Of a DNA stretch of 64,000 nt, positions 10,622 to 22,239 are shown piece after piece (position 1 is the stretch's first letter; every line of letters starts with the position of its first letter). Source of the stretch: Temnopleurus reevesii (taxonomy: Eukaryota; Echinodermata; Echinoidea; Temnopleuroida; Temnopleuridae); contig BQKZ01001324.1 of assembly GCA_036244855.1 (NCBI GenBank), positions 36,323 to 100,322 on the forward strand. The letters are read 5' to 3'. The notes under the pieces were generated by a model that worked only from the letters and a program-made list of their open reading frames with translations, ran no database searches and had not been told where the DNA came from. The position numbers were made by a program, and so were the translations under genes.

Positions 10622-12080
10622 ATTGGTTGTGGTTTTTTTTTTGCTTGTTTTTATGCCTCTGCCAATTAAGGTGGTCCTGGAAGCATTATCTTGCTTGCAG
10701 TTTATCTGATCTTGCTGGACATTACTTCTAGATTGATTGAATGATGTTTTAATTATATGTTTGCTTCAATAGAATTAAAATTCATCAAACATTGGCTTTT
10801 TTAAAGAATTTTCATTCTTAAGTCAGAGCAAATAAGCGTTTTTGATCTAATATATCTAACCCTTTCAAATATGGCAGACTACATTTGACAAAATTCTTGG
10901 TAGTTGATATAGTATAAATTCATCTCATTGTTAGAACAAAAGGATACTTTTTATATCTTCTGAATAAAAATGAAAAGCGAAGTATGAATTGGAAAGGAAA
11001 AATTATATTAATTTGAATTATATCCTGGCATTAATAAACTTTTGATTAAGGAAAATTTCTTTAACAACAATATGCGATCGTATATTTTAATGATATCCTT
11101 TCTTTACATACGAGGAGTTTAAATCAATAAAGACCAACATCAAATTAATTACAGTAATTGTCATGAAAGCTGAAACTCCAGCTATGTAAACATTGAGTGT
11201 CGTGCAGGGTTTTAATCAGATTATCCCCTGGTGTTAATTTGACATTTGAGCCAACACAATTAAGCAGAGTCGAAAAGTCTTATAATTATTGGCAAATTGG
11301 CAACACTTAAGACATAGAAATGGCGGGAGGATATTGACACGTCTCCGCTGTGAACAGTGACGTTGTTCTTAATCCAATATCTTTGACTGAAAATCCAATT
11401 GCTTTACTTGTTCCCTCAGCCACCCCTTCATTTACTAGACTCCGGGCTATTTATATCACTTACATGTGCGTCAATCGACTGCTCGCACAATCAGTTATGT
11501 CTTCCATTTGTTTATAGGTATGGAGGCGGTGCCATTTAAGTCATCTTGTACTCCATCATGGAAGACGACTGGAGCTATTTCATTGTGGCTTTTGATGGGC
11601 TCGATTAGAATTCTTGGAATCTTTACTTCCAGATTTTTATTTTTGATATTGATGAAGATTGTACTGATGGATACATGAATATGATAAATTTACTCCAAAT
11701 TGTAATTTGAAACTATACTGCTTGGATGGAAAGGGAAAGTTTTTAATTTTTATGAGCCGTTTTAGAAAACAAAGTTGATTTGCAATTAGATATTTTCCTA
11801 TCAACCCTGTTTAGAAAAAATTACTATTTTTGCTCTCCTGCTGACAAGTGTAAAAATGTATGTGTTGCTACATTATCAGCAGCTTTGTTTAAAAATTTCA
11901 TTCCGAGAGCTAGTGTATGATACCAAATCTCACATAAGCTTCTTTTTGGTGTGTCTGTGAAATGCGTGTGTGCTGTTTTTGCTTAACACATTGAGTGATA
12001 TAACGAGACACAAAGTTCAGTTTAATTTATCTCATATTCATATTTGTTTATACAGTATGTCCACAAGAAACTCTACGGTC
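10622..12080. other. Non-coding AT-rich stretch
   Basis: No gene or clear repeat was seen on either strand. Confidence 0.4.
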
Positions 12081-12089
12081 CCAAATTCC

Positions 12090-12380
12090 TATACTTTTAT
12101 CTGCGACTCCTCGTCATACGAATATTGGCACAAAATTTATGTTCGAGCGAGGGTCCACAGACTTACATTGAAGGGTTCACTTTGCAGCCTACAACCTCTC
12201 ACATTCAATACTCATCAACTCTCGTCCGTGCCTCACCCGGGCAACGTTTGTCACCCGTGCAAACAGTGTTTTGCGTCTGTTTGGACTCGAAGCGACCCGC
12301 GTCTGGCTGATTCGCTCATCTGGCGAGAGCCCCGGGAGCTTGGGGACCTGTCCTACGAGCCAGCGGGGAAAGGTTGATGT
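12090..12380. promoter_or_regulatory. CpG-dense block of unknown role
   Basis: There are about twenty CpG dinucleotides in 290 bp, for example ctcgaagcgacccgcgtctg, inside AT-rich sequence. A plus-strand frame is open from 11970 to 12377, but its product resembles nothing I know and has no domain features. It could be an alternative promoter or exon (aaag|gttgat at about 12373 is a weak donor), or a GC-rich repeat fragment. Confidence 0.25.
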
Positions 12381-12883
12381 GTTTGCCTAAGAAATATAAA
12401 TTGGGACATAGGCAGTCTCTCCTACCTATGTAACGGGTCTGGCAGTGTCTAAAAATAGGGACTGTATGTTGGAATGTCTGTTTTAATTATTCGTGGGATA
12501 TAGATGATCACTTGAATTTGAAATGATGCTTATAAGATGAAATTTTCCTGGTGGTCTTATTTTTGTAGTAGTTTCATTTTCATGAATTCCGCGGTCTTGA
12601 CCACGCGAAAATTTCCACTGTGTATGATGTACATACACACGTCCACAGATACTGTAAAAAACATGAAAATTATAACACACCAATGTGTTGAACGGGTTTA
12701 AATCGTGAAAATATCTGTATATATAGAAGATATTAGCTAATACAGTAATCAATTAATGTTTAGTTACATCATTTTGGTGCCATTCATGACGTCTCTATAT
12801 AGTTCCTGAAGTATCAATTTGAAAAAAAAAAGGTTGGCAGAAGTTAGAACGTGATGCATTCATTTTCTTTGGATGATTCCAGG

Positions 12884-13589
12884 GGTGATATTCTGGTAGC
12901 TGTCTTATCTCAGTGTCTTATCTTTTGTCTTATCTCCATAAGATAAGACAGTGCTAGTACAGTCTTAAATCAGTATTCTGAAAACTCACGTTTCTCTGTC
13001 TTATCTCTCTTAGGACCCGCCTATCTTATCTCAAATAACCAATCGAAGTCAATTTGTTCCATTCCTCTCTCAAGCTCATTGACCAGTGAAAACCTTAGCT
13101 GAAGCCCCTGCACAACACAGTTTCAATACGCTGAAACACTTCGCATACTGCGCGCTAGCAAATTAATTGTCCTAATTATCACATGCTTGTTTTGAGCATA
13201 TATGTGAAACAAATTCATCCTGTTGCATCAAATCTGTATTGGTATTTCATACTCAGACATTCGTTTCTAAACATGATCTATTTCCTAATTACCTTTAATG
13301 CAAGAAAAATTGCCGCCATGGCGGAGATAAGACAGCTAGGAGGTGTCCTAAGTCTCTATGCGAAGTAATACATTAGAAAAGATAAGACAAAAGATAAGAC
13401 ACTTTTCAGAATACCAATTTATCTTATCTTTTTGCACGCAATACGTTGCGCACTGCTTTTTCATGACGCGCAGAGGCAATAAGACAACAGATAAGACAGA
13501 AGTTAGGACACCGAGATAAGACACCTTCCAGAATAGCAAATTAAAGATAAGATAACATTTTGAGATAAGACACCTACCAGAATACCGCC
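12884..13589. mobile_element. Foldback MITE rich in GATAAG motifs, with CCAGG target duplication
   Basis: The ends GGTGATATTCTGGTAG and CTACCAGAATACCGCC are inverted copies. CCAGG flanks both sides (12879-12883 and 13590-13594). The arms repeat gataagaca and its complement tgtcttatc more than a dozen times. There is no ORF for a transposase. The length is 706 bp. Confidence 0.7.
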
Positions 13590-13680
13590 CCAGGTTTCCT
13601 TTGATTTTGGATTTGTCAAGAAACAGTCTCATTGAAAAAAAATGGCTGATGATAATCATGGCTCTGTATCTTGGGAGTTT

Positions 13681-13953
13681 GTGGAGGCGCTGTGGTGTAG
13701 TGGTCGTAGGTTCGAATCCCACCCATGGCGTCAATTTCCTTCAGCAAGAAATTTATCCAAACTGTGCTGCACTCAACCCAAGGGAGGTGAATGGGTACCT
13801 GGCAGGAATATTTATTCCTTGAAATGCCAAGTGTGCTGGTGGCTGCGTGGCTAAAGCCAGGGTAATAATAATGTAAAGCGCCTTGAGCACTCAGTAATGA
13901 GAGTGGATATGTGTGCTATATAAATTGCATATATATTATTATTATTATTATTA
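13681..13953 (+). mobile_element. tRNA-headed SINE (copy A)
   Basis: The head has an A-box-like tggtgtagtgg and a B box ggttcgaatcc, then a body (cctggcaggaatatttattcc, aaagcgccttgagcactcag) and an ATT-repeat tail. The head lacks about 30 bp between the A and B boxes that copy B has, so promoter spacing is abnormal. Confidence 0.85.
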
Positions 13954-13959
13954 TTTGTA

Positions 13960-14790
13960 GAAAAGTTGAGAATGAATGAGAATGTTCATTCGAGTTAATT
14001 ACCAAATTTATTAGAGATTCAGACCCTCAAAACTGTATGGAGACTGCAAAGTCATCTAACCATTACTTAATGGAATTTTGCCTGGGGAGCTACAAGCTAG
14101 CTAGAGCCCCAAGATAGTTCCGTCAACTTCTGTGCATTTTATTGTGTAAGAGGTTGTCGAGACTTCTACTGCTATCACAACGACATTGCATAGTACCCTG
14201 ATGGAATTTACAAAGGTTGCCCCGAGACACAGAAGTAGAAGTTGTACAGGAGGCTTCAATGCCCACAATATTGCGCCCAATATTACATCCATGACATTTA
14301 CTCTGGTGATATTTGATCTGAAGGATAAGATCTACACCTTTAGCCAAACTTCAAACTTAATCTCAAACCTAACCTTAATCCTCACATCAATCTGAAGCAT
14401 AAAACCCATCACAACCCCAAAATCTACATATAGTCAATAGCTAGGACCAAAGATATTGCTGCAAGAGAAGTTGTTGTGTCACCCATGAAAGATCTATCAG
14501 TATAATTTTCTCAACCATTTCTTGTAACGAGAATCACACCAGAATTAGTGTTATGTAAAAAAAGAAATAATGATTGTCAAACAATTAATGACTTGTGAAT
14601 AATTGTATCTCATAATTGAATTCATCTTTAGATATTTCTTTGGCATGATTTATGAGAAACTTGCACAGAATGGCATAGTTCCATGAACTAGGGACAGATA
14701 AAATGCTTCAAACTTACATGTATCTGTAAATGAACCTATTTTGACACACCCTTTCTGTAATCAAATAATTGTTAAAAATAGTATACATTT
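13960..14790. other. Non-coding stretch
   Basis: No gene or repeat was recognised. Confidence 0.4.
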
Positions 14791-15114
14791 TATTTCAAAG
14801 TGATTGTTGAAATAATTTCAGAAAAGAACAAATTGAGAAAGTAATAAGTAAAACAGCTGCCTCTGGTAAAATTGTTTGATTTATCAAATGTCAACCAACC
14901 GAAGTTAACAGAATAGAGTTTCCGCAGCCAGCAAGGTAATTGGAAAATATATAAATAAATGAGGATGGTATTGTGTGACTGAAAGGTCCAGGGGAAAGGG
15001 CTTACGAACTTGATAACATTGGTACAATTGTCAATTACAAGCAATAAACATGGCGTGTTGAATAGAAATGTCAAGAAGTGAAGCAATCGATGGAAGAAGG
15101 GTCTTTCGAGTGGC

Positions 15115-15580
15115 TCCTTCATAATCTGAATGGGGGAGAGAGACGAGATAGGAAATTGAAATGGGGAGAAGGATAAGGCTAAGGGTGGCTGCGAGTGGGA
15201 TTGATTGGGTGTTAGGAGATATGGATTTTGAAGGGAAGTGGAAAGGGAGTTAAACAAGGGGGGGGGGGGTTGAGTGGATGGGGATGAGAGGAGGAGGGAT
15301 ATATATACAAGATCACAGTGACATGGTTGCAGAGGAGGGAGGGGTTAATATTAAGATATTTAGGAAGGAGAGAGATGGGATATGAAATTGAAATGGGGAG
15401 AAGGATAATATGGCCAAAGGTTTCTGTGTATGATTGGCGAGGTGAGGTGTGAAGATGGAGGGGAGGGGATATGGGACAGGAGGGATTTTAAGACAGAGTT
15501 TAGAGTAACATGGTTATAGAGGAGGGAGAGAGATAGGATAGGAAATTGAAATGGGGAGAAGGCTAAGGGTAGCTGGAGCA
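15115..15580. repeat. Purine-rich decayed tandem repeat
   Basis: The text gaaattgaaatggggagaagg recurs near 15151, 15384 and 15542 with related G/A-rich flanks. The minus-strand Ser/Pro/Phe-rich ORFs (14790-15257 and 15360-15593) are its translations. Confidence 0.7.
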
Positions 15581-15599
15581 GGATTGTATTCAAACTCTG

Positions 15600-16650
15600 C
15601 TATCAGTGTTAGATGTGAAGTCATCATAAGATCTGTAAATATTGAAATGTGTGTTACTAGCATAGATATGTTTCTGTAATTCATTTACATAACTCTATCC
15701 CAAAGGTTCCAACCTGAAATTAGTATAGATTATGTTGTGTATCAAATAAGAAGCTTAGTATGTTCATGATGCACTGAAAGGGGCAAATTGAATTAAGTTT
15801 AAAAACTTGTGTGCACAAATTAAATTCAGCTTACTACATAAGACATTCACATATTTATTTATACCTAGCTATAACACAAATTTTCATATCATGTATTCCA
15901 TTCCAGAACCTTGGCTAATGATCCAAAGAAAGTTTCAAAACTTTGAATTGTACAAACTCGTATGTGCACAAGTGTTTGTAGACCTTGGTTCGGACCCTGA
16001 CCTAGCTAGCTGCACTCCCATCCCAAACAAGAATCAAACAATCCCCTCAAAGGTCATCGTTCATCCCACTTAATGTTGTCCCTTTGTGCCATTCGTCATC
16101 ATGCGATTTTGCCTACATTTCTTAAAGTGCCCTCGTGCAGCCTCGGACATTAAAAGATTTCCAAAGATCGAAACACGAGGACAGACGTGTAGTTTTTTCC
16201 AAGGACTTCCGTGGCTAACGTGAATTAATATTCCGAAACCTGATCACGAAGATGGACTCAAACAAATAATCTTGATGAGTGAATTCCTTTGAAATCAGAA
16301 AATTTGATTATTGTCCGTCAGTGTTGGATATTGATTGGGTGCAGTGTCTTCAAATTGCGTTCGGGATGATCGTGTTGTTGGTGTGTAGCGCATCATTCAA
16401 TATTGATTTGAGCTCCCCACTATCTACAAATTGATTGGGGGTAGTGTGAAGAGATAGGACTGTTCGAGAGTAAGGGAGATTGGAAAGTTATTTCCTGAAA
16501 CCTATTGGAATATTGATACGATGCGTTTTTATACAGTGCTTACATTTCAAGGGAATGGCTGAGCATCCTTTTAATTATTATTTTGTAATTTCTCCCTCAA
16601 GAAAAAACATTCGCTTCAGCTATTTGCTACTCAGATCCAATTTTGCCGAG
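15600..16650. other. Non-coding stretch
   Basis: No gene was seen. A short ORF at 15807-16073 has no recognisable features. Confidence 0.4.
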
Positions 16651-16774
16651 AAACCAATCGTTATGGAATATGCATGAGGTGTATTTTCATCACATCACAA
16701 TTAAATGGCTGAGCATAGGGTCATTGTTGTCACATTTTATGCACTTTTGTTCAACTAACAAATTATCACATTTT
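16651..16774. mobile_element. Truncated MITE family M2
   Basis: It carries the M2 end ggaatatgcatgaggtgtat and the interior aatggctgagcatag shared with the copy at 22042. The other end is missing where the SINE tail at 16775 begins. Confidence 0.5.
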
Positions 16775-17068
16775 AATAATAATAATAATAGATGCAATTT
16801 ATATAGCGCACGTATCCACTCTGCTGAGTGCTCAAGGCGCTTTACATTATTATTACCCTGGCTTTAGCCCGGCAGCCATCCACGGCGCACTTGGCATTTC
16901 AAGGAATAAATATTCCTGCCAGGTGCCCATTCACCTCACCTGGGTTGAGTGCAGCACAATATGGATGAATTTCTTGCTGAAGGAAATTGACGCCATGGGT
17001 AGGATTCGAACCTACGACCCTCTAGTTGAAAAGAAAGAGTCACAACCACTACACCACAGCGCCTCCAC
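16775..17068 (-). mobile_element. tRNA-headed SINE (copy B)
   Basis: Same family as the copy at 13681, in reverse orientation. The tail is AAT repeats at 16775, and the head ends at 17068 with intact A and B boxes on the minus strand (ggttcgaatcctaccc). It is the most complete copy in the window. Confidence 0.85.
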
Positions 17069-17094
17069 CTTGTTATATCTGGGCCAAAATACAA

Positions 17095-17184
17095 TAAATT
17101 ACAAAGAGATGGGACCAGGAAAATTACCTAGTTATAACGAGAGCTTGTTATATCAGTGCTCTTTATAACGAGGTTTGACTGTAC
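17095..17184 (-). mobile_element. pogo/Tigger-like terminal fragment
   Basis: On the minus strand it begins tacagtcaaacctcgttata, the terminal sequence style of pogo/Tigger DNA transposons. Internal copies of ttataac repeat it. Only about 90 bp remain. Confidence 0.5.
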
Positions 17185-17192
17185 TGTGCTAC

Positions 17193-17345
17193 AGAGGTGT
17201 GAACCTCCAAGAATATATGCAAGGATAGAAATTGAATTGTGAATAACCAAACAGCTGAGCCAAATTTTTCTCCATGAGAGAAAGCATAACATTGACCATT
17301 GACATTTTAATTTTGATCTCATGCATAATTTGGTATGGGTAGCAC
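17193..17345. mobile_element. Diverged MITE family M2
   Basis: The order of motifs (cagaggtgtgaacctccaag, attgaccattgacattttaa, atctcatgcataat) matches M2 copies elsewhere, but the ends are eroded. Confidence 0.35.
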
Positions 17346-17532
17346 AGACCTCCCAACCATTATGAATGTGGAGGGATAAATATGATTTTCATCATTCTGA
17401 AGTCATGTTTTCATTGCATATTATGATTGTTCATGATAATTGTACTACACTTTCCTATGGGAATCATTATTCTTCCCTCTTTTTTATAGCAAAATCATCC
17501 CTCTTTTTTAGTCTATAAGGTTGGGAGGTCTG
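17346..17532. mobile_element. MITE family M3 (AGACCTCCCAAC ends)
   Basis: It begins agacctcccaaccattatga and ends aaggttgggaggtctg, an almost perfect inverted pair. The body matches the copy at 39803-39989 closely. There is no ORF. Confidence 0.8.
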
Positions 17533-17540
17533 GAATATGT

Positions 17541-17544
17541 AATG

Positions 17545-17593
<49 letters not shown>

Positions 17594-17829
17594 TATCTCT
17601 TATTTACCCAGGGTAATTACTTTTAGCTGTAAGCTGTTCTTCCAGCAGCAGGCCCTGCATAACATAAAGTTATTATTACACTTCTCCTTTCTTAAATGCC
17701 GATCGCCTGACAAGAAGGCAGATGGTCCCATTTTTATATTAAGTCTTTGGTATGACTTGGCCGAGGATTGAACCCAAGACCTTCCGTTCATGGGGCAGAC
17801 GCTCTACCACTGAGCCACACATGTCCGGT
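17541..17829 (-). mobile_element. tRNA-headed SINE of a second family
   Basis: Read on the minus strand, the head contains gtggctcagtggtagagcgt and ggttcaatcctcgg, which are clear A- and B-box sequences. The tail is the AAT/GAT repeat at 17541-17594. The body differs from that of the SINE at 13681. Confidence 0.8.
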
Positions 17830-17999
17830 AATAATCCAGCATAGCGACAAGGAAACAGGGGGTTTCCCCCTTTTTCCTTTTTCCTTGAGTGTGACACAAC
17901 AATTAGAGATACAAATCTAAAAATCCCTCGTGGATCCTCGTATGAAACTTGTTATCTATTTGTTATTATTCATGGTCATGAATGATACATTTGATCTTC

Positions 18000-18540
18000 C
18001 ATGTGCTAACAAGGCTGAATGTCAGTTTAATTTGATTGTCCAGATAGAAATTGAATTTCCCTGAATGATGTTATTCATGGCTAAGGCCACATGCTGATAC
18101 AATCGTTTGTTTAAATGTAAATGTACATTGTGAACCTCTTGGCTTGGGTCAAGGGACAATGATAGGGAATAATTCTGGAAAGACCCCACTATGAGAAGGA
18201 GGGACATATGAATAGACAAAGTAAACAACTTTATTCAAGCCATCACGATAGCTGCATGATCACAAAAGGAAAAAAAAAACTTTCCCTGTTTCTTTAATGT
18301 TATACATTGTGAACCTCTTGGCTTAGGTCAATGAACAATGATAGGGAATAATTCTGGAGAGAGAAGGAGGGACATATGAAGAAGGAGGGACATATGAAAA
18401 GACAAAGTGAACAATGATAGGGAATAATTCTGGTAAGGCAGCATTTTAAGCAGAAGCGACATATGAATTGGACAAAGTAAACAACTTCATTCAAGCCTTC
18501 ACAATAGCTGCATGATCACAAAAGGAAAAAAAAACATGAT
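18000..18540. repeat. Two to three copy tandem repeat, ~260-bp unit
   Basis: The phrases cattgtgaacctcttggctt (18125 and 18305) and atagctgcatgatcacaaaa (about 18248 and 18505) recur. A diverged relative with tgaatgtcaggttacttcaa lies near 18960. Confidence 0.75.
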
Positions 18541-18559
18541 CCTTCATGTTTATTCGATG

Positions 18560-19700
18560 AGCAGGTGGGATACCTTTCTCCACAGAATAAATGGGAACGG
18601 AATTTCTTTTGTTTTTTTTGGTGTATCCAGCTAGTACTGTGAATGTTTAAATAGATGTTGTTTACTTTGTCCAAATCCTTCGTTCCTTATGCTCACAGTG
18701 ACAGCTGAAGTTACACAGGTTTTTATCCTAATTCACAAATGAATATATTGTTGAGGAAATAAAAGAATCCCAAAGCAAAGAATATAAAACAGATGCAGTG
18801 AAAAGATTTTACAAATTTTAAAGCTTCAGCCCCCCTCCCAATAAAAATCTCTAAATGAATATTGTTTGTCAAGAAAAAAAAAATATCTTGTTTTGTTTTG
18901 ATATACCACTGTATTCATGTTCCTGATTGAACCATTCAAGCATGTCTTTCCCCACCATACTGAATGTCAGGTTACTTCAATTATCCAGATAGAAAGAGGC
19001 TTTTTATTGTCAAGGCCACATATTAATGCAATTGTTCGTTATGTGCAACTTGAATGTCATGAATTGATCCATAAAGTCATTACAGATATATGCCAAGGTT
19101 CAGAGGCCAAAAACGTATGAGTGTTCCATTGATTCCCATGGACCAATGATATAACCTAGTGTCCCATGAATGTGAAGTTAGTAGAAATGCATCCAAATTT
19201 GGAAAAATGTGAAAATAGAAAATTGCCAAAAAGTTGGAGACTTGGGAGGTGTGTGCTTTAGGAATATTTCTATGAATACATACATGGGCTTGTGTTTGCA
19301 CAGGAGGTTCATCATATTCATCATTCTTTTTAGATTTTGTATCATTAAAGAACGTTAAAGAAAAAATACACAACATTTACATATATTTGAAGAAAAGAGA
19401 TGCAGTGAAAAGAATTCAACCACTATAGAAAAATTCTTGCTTCATTGGTGCTTGTGCACAAAGTTAACAAAACGTTGATGTTAGGTGAAATCATGTATAA
19501 TTCTAGACGTATTGTTAAATTTATTTCAGACATTTTGTTTGAGTACAAATGTGCTTTGTTTTGTTATAGAATATGTTTTTATCACAACTTCTAAAAATAT
19601 ACCCATAATTTGCAAAGCTAGTGTCTTGAATGCATTTCCTATTTCATAGAATTATCTTTCATTATTATATTTTGCTGTTATACATCATATTTTTTGTTTT
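18560..19700. other. Non-coding stretch
   Basis: Apart from a diverged relative of the preceding repeat at about 18950-19100, nothing was seen. Confidence 0.4.
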
Positions 19701-20100
19701 AATGGATGTCCAAACTGACACTAATATCAAGTTAAACTTTATTTTTTGTCTCTAACCCGACATGTTGAACAAAAATACTTAGTAAATGCCTACATAGTAA
19801 TGTTAATATCTAGTGTGGGTGATCCTACTACACATGCATACTTGCAGTTCTGTACCTAGATGATTTCATCACACCCACCCCAATATCAAAATTTTTCATT
19901 TATTTGTCATATTTTTATTTGTTTTAATGGATGTGAAAACTTACAATGATATCAAGTTAAACTTTATTTCATGTCTCTTTCACCCACATGTTAATCAGTA
20001 AATACTTAGTAGATGCCTTCACAGTAATGTTAACAATACTCCTACATATGCATACTTGCAGTACCTAGATAATTTCATCACACCCACCCCAATATAAAAA
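19698..20100. repeat. Two-copy tandem repeat, ~200-bp unit
   Basis: The text atatcaagttaaactttatt occurs near 19723 and 19950. atgcatacttgcag and tcatcacacccaccccaata follow in both copies. Confidence 0.8.
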
Positions 20101-20299
20101 AAACAATACAGGAACAACTCCTGCGATGTTTATGTACAACAGAACCCAAATTTATGAGCAAAGAAGCGCATCTCAAAATGGAACGTTATTGAATCATGAC
20201 TGAGCTACTTTCCGAGGAGAATATCCGCTCAAAAATGGATTCTGATTTTTTTTCATCTGGCAATTTGGAATGAGCAACCTTTGACATTTCGGGAATCAC

Positions 20300-20900
20300 G
20301 TGTGAGTGTAATGAAGAAGAAACGAAGGATGGTGGGGAAAGAGGGATGGGGTGATGATGATTGGGTAGGGGATACGTTTGAAAGATAGAGAGATGAGATG
20401 ATGATTGGGGCAGGGGATAAGTTTTGAAGAGAAGGAAAAGGAAAAGATGAGGGATAGAGTGATGATGATTGCACAGGGGATAGGTTTGAATGGAATCAGG
20501 AGAAGTAAAAGGAAAAGAAAGAGATATGAAGATTTTTAGGGAACAGAATAGGTGAACATGAAGAGAGGTGGGATGATAGTGATTGGGACAGGGGATAGGT
20601 CTGAATGAAAGAAGAAAGAAAATATAAGATAGAGAGTATGATCATGATTGGGGAAAGGGATATGCTCAAATGGAAGTAAGAGAGGGAAAAGATAGAGAAA
20701 GAGGGATGGTGTGATGATGATCAGGCAAGGGATGGGTTTGAATGGAAGAAGGAGGTGGAAAAGAAAAAGAAAGAGAGATTGGATGATTATATGGGCAGGA
20801 AATATGTTTGAATGGAAGAAGGAAAAGGGAAGGAAAGAGAGATATGGGGATGATGGGGCAGAGGATAATTTTTAATGTAAGGAGGAGGAAATGATGAATA
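20300..20900. repeat. Purine-rich tandem repeat, ~75-120 bp units
   Basis: The text gatgatgattgggnagggga followed by tttgaatggaagaagga recurs about seven times with drift. Confidence 0.75.
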
Positions 20901-21035
20901 GTGTAGAGACATTAAGAAAAGGAAGATAAAAGATCAAGAAAGGGGGGATAGTTAAAAATGAAGTTAGTTAGGTGAAGGGAAGAATGGATGAAAATTGAGA
21001 AAGAGAGATAGAGAAAGGGAACGATGGATGTAGGT

Positions 21036-21232
21036 TATTTATTGTTACTGCTGAGCCATCCACTGGCACTGAATTATTACAAGGAATAAATTCCTGCTTT
21101 GTATAAGTTTTCACGTGAGTTGAGTGCAGCACAATGTGAATGAATTTCTTGCTAAAAAAAATAAAGACTATTGGTGGGATTCAAACTGCAACCCTCTGAT
21201 TGAAAGATTCAGAACCACTAAGATACAGAATA
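21036..21232 (-). mobile_element. Degenerate tRNA-headed SINE (copy C)
   Basis: It keeps the family landmarks aaggaataaattcctgc, ttgagtgcagcacaatgtga and a damaged B box (gggattcaaactgc) on the minus strand. Confidence 0.65.
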
Positions 21233-21360
21233 TACCCCCAAATATGGCTTGATACAGACAGTGAAGAGAGAGATGGTAGAAGTGAGTATGAGTGGTTTAG
21301 ATTGAAAGAGAGAGGGTCACATCACAAAGCTTATTACCATCGTCACTCACCTTTGATGAG

Positions 21361-22045
21361 AGAAATTGATTGGTAGACCATCGCCGGGGAGGATGCAGGT
21401 CGCTAAGTATTTGGACAGTATGCTTCACCCACCATCGCGCTATCACAAGAGATGCCAACCGTTCCAGAATGAAATGTAAATTCAAAAGAAATTGATTGGT
21501 CAACCATCGCTGCATCGTCGAGCAGGATGCAGGTCGCTAAGTATTATGGACAGTATGCTTCGCCTGCCATTGCGCAGTAGTTGCATCAACAGAGATGCCA
21601 ACAATACCAGAATATTCATGAGATATATTTTCATATACATTCAAGAGAAATTGATTGGTAGACGATCACTGAGCAGGATGGAGGTCGCGAAGTATTCAGA
21701 CAGTGGGTTTCACCCGCCATCGTGCCATAGTCTTACCACCGGAGATGCCAACCATTCCAGAATATGCATGAGGTTTTTTTTCATGTAAATTGAAGAGAAA
21801 TTTATTTGTAGACAATTGCCTAGCAGTATGCAATTCGCTAAGTATTTGGACAGTATGCTTAACCCACCATTAATTGAGCTAGAAGTATCATTAGAGATGG
21901 CAACCGTTCCAGAATATGCATGAGATGTTTTTTCATATAAATTCAAGAGAAATTGATTGGTAGATGATCACTGAGCAGGATGGAGGTCACGAAGTGTTTG
22001 GATAGTATCGTGCACCCGCCATCATGATAAAATCAAATGACCAGG
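21361..22045. repeat. Tandem array, ~150-bp unit, five copies, containing MITE ends
   Basis: The unit start agaaattgattggt falls at 21361, 21487, 21646, 21796 (diverged) and 21948. Each unit ends with the M2 MITE terminus (gagatgccaaccgttccag, atgcatgaggt). The array runs straight into a full M2 element. Confidence 0.85.
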
Positions 22046-22232
22046 TGCCAACCGTTACAGGATATGCATGAGGTGTATTTTCATATAAATTCAAGGCTTT
22101 CATCACAGGTGAATGGCTGAGGGCATAGATAGTCATTGATTGTCATATATTTCTTTCACTTTTAAGCAGCTTTTGTTTATTCACATTTTAATTTGGACCT
22201 CCTGCATATTTCGGGACGGTCGGCATCTCTGC
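22042..22232. mobile_element. MITE family M2, full length
   Basis: The ends gtgccaaccgttacaggata and gggacggtcggcatctct are inverted copies. The interior contains gtgaatggctgagggcatag. It is joined on its left to the tandem array. Confidence 0.7.
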
Positions 22233-22239
22233 ATCAAGA

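Noticed and set aside
11970..12377. 135-residue plus-strand ORF as a gene
   Set aside because: No domain-like composition and no good splice sites. The CpG-rich part is reported only as a possible regulatory block.
13690..13730. A functional tRNA gene
   Set aside because: It has A- and B-box-like sequence only, with no complete cloverleaf, and is followed by a SINE body and ATT tail.
17600..17791. 63-residue minus-strand ORF
   Set aside because: It lies wholly inside a tRNA-headed SINE.
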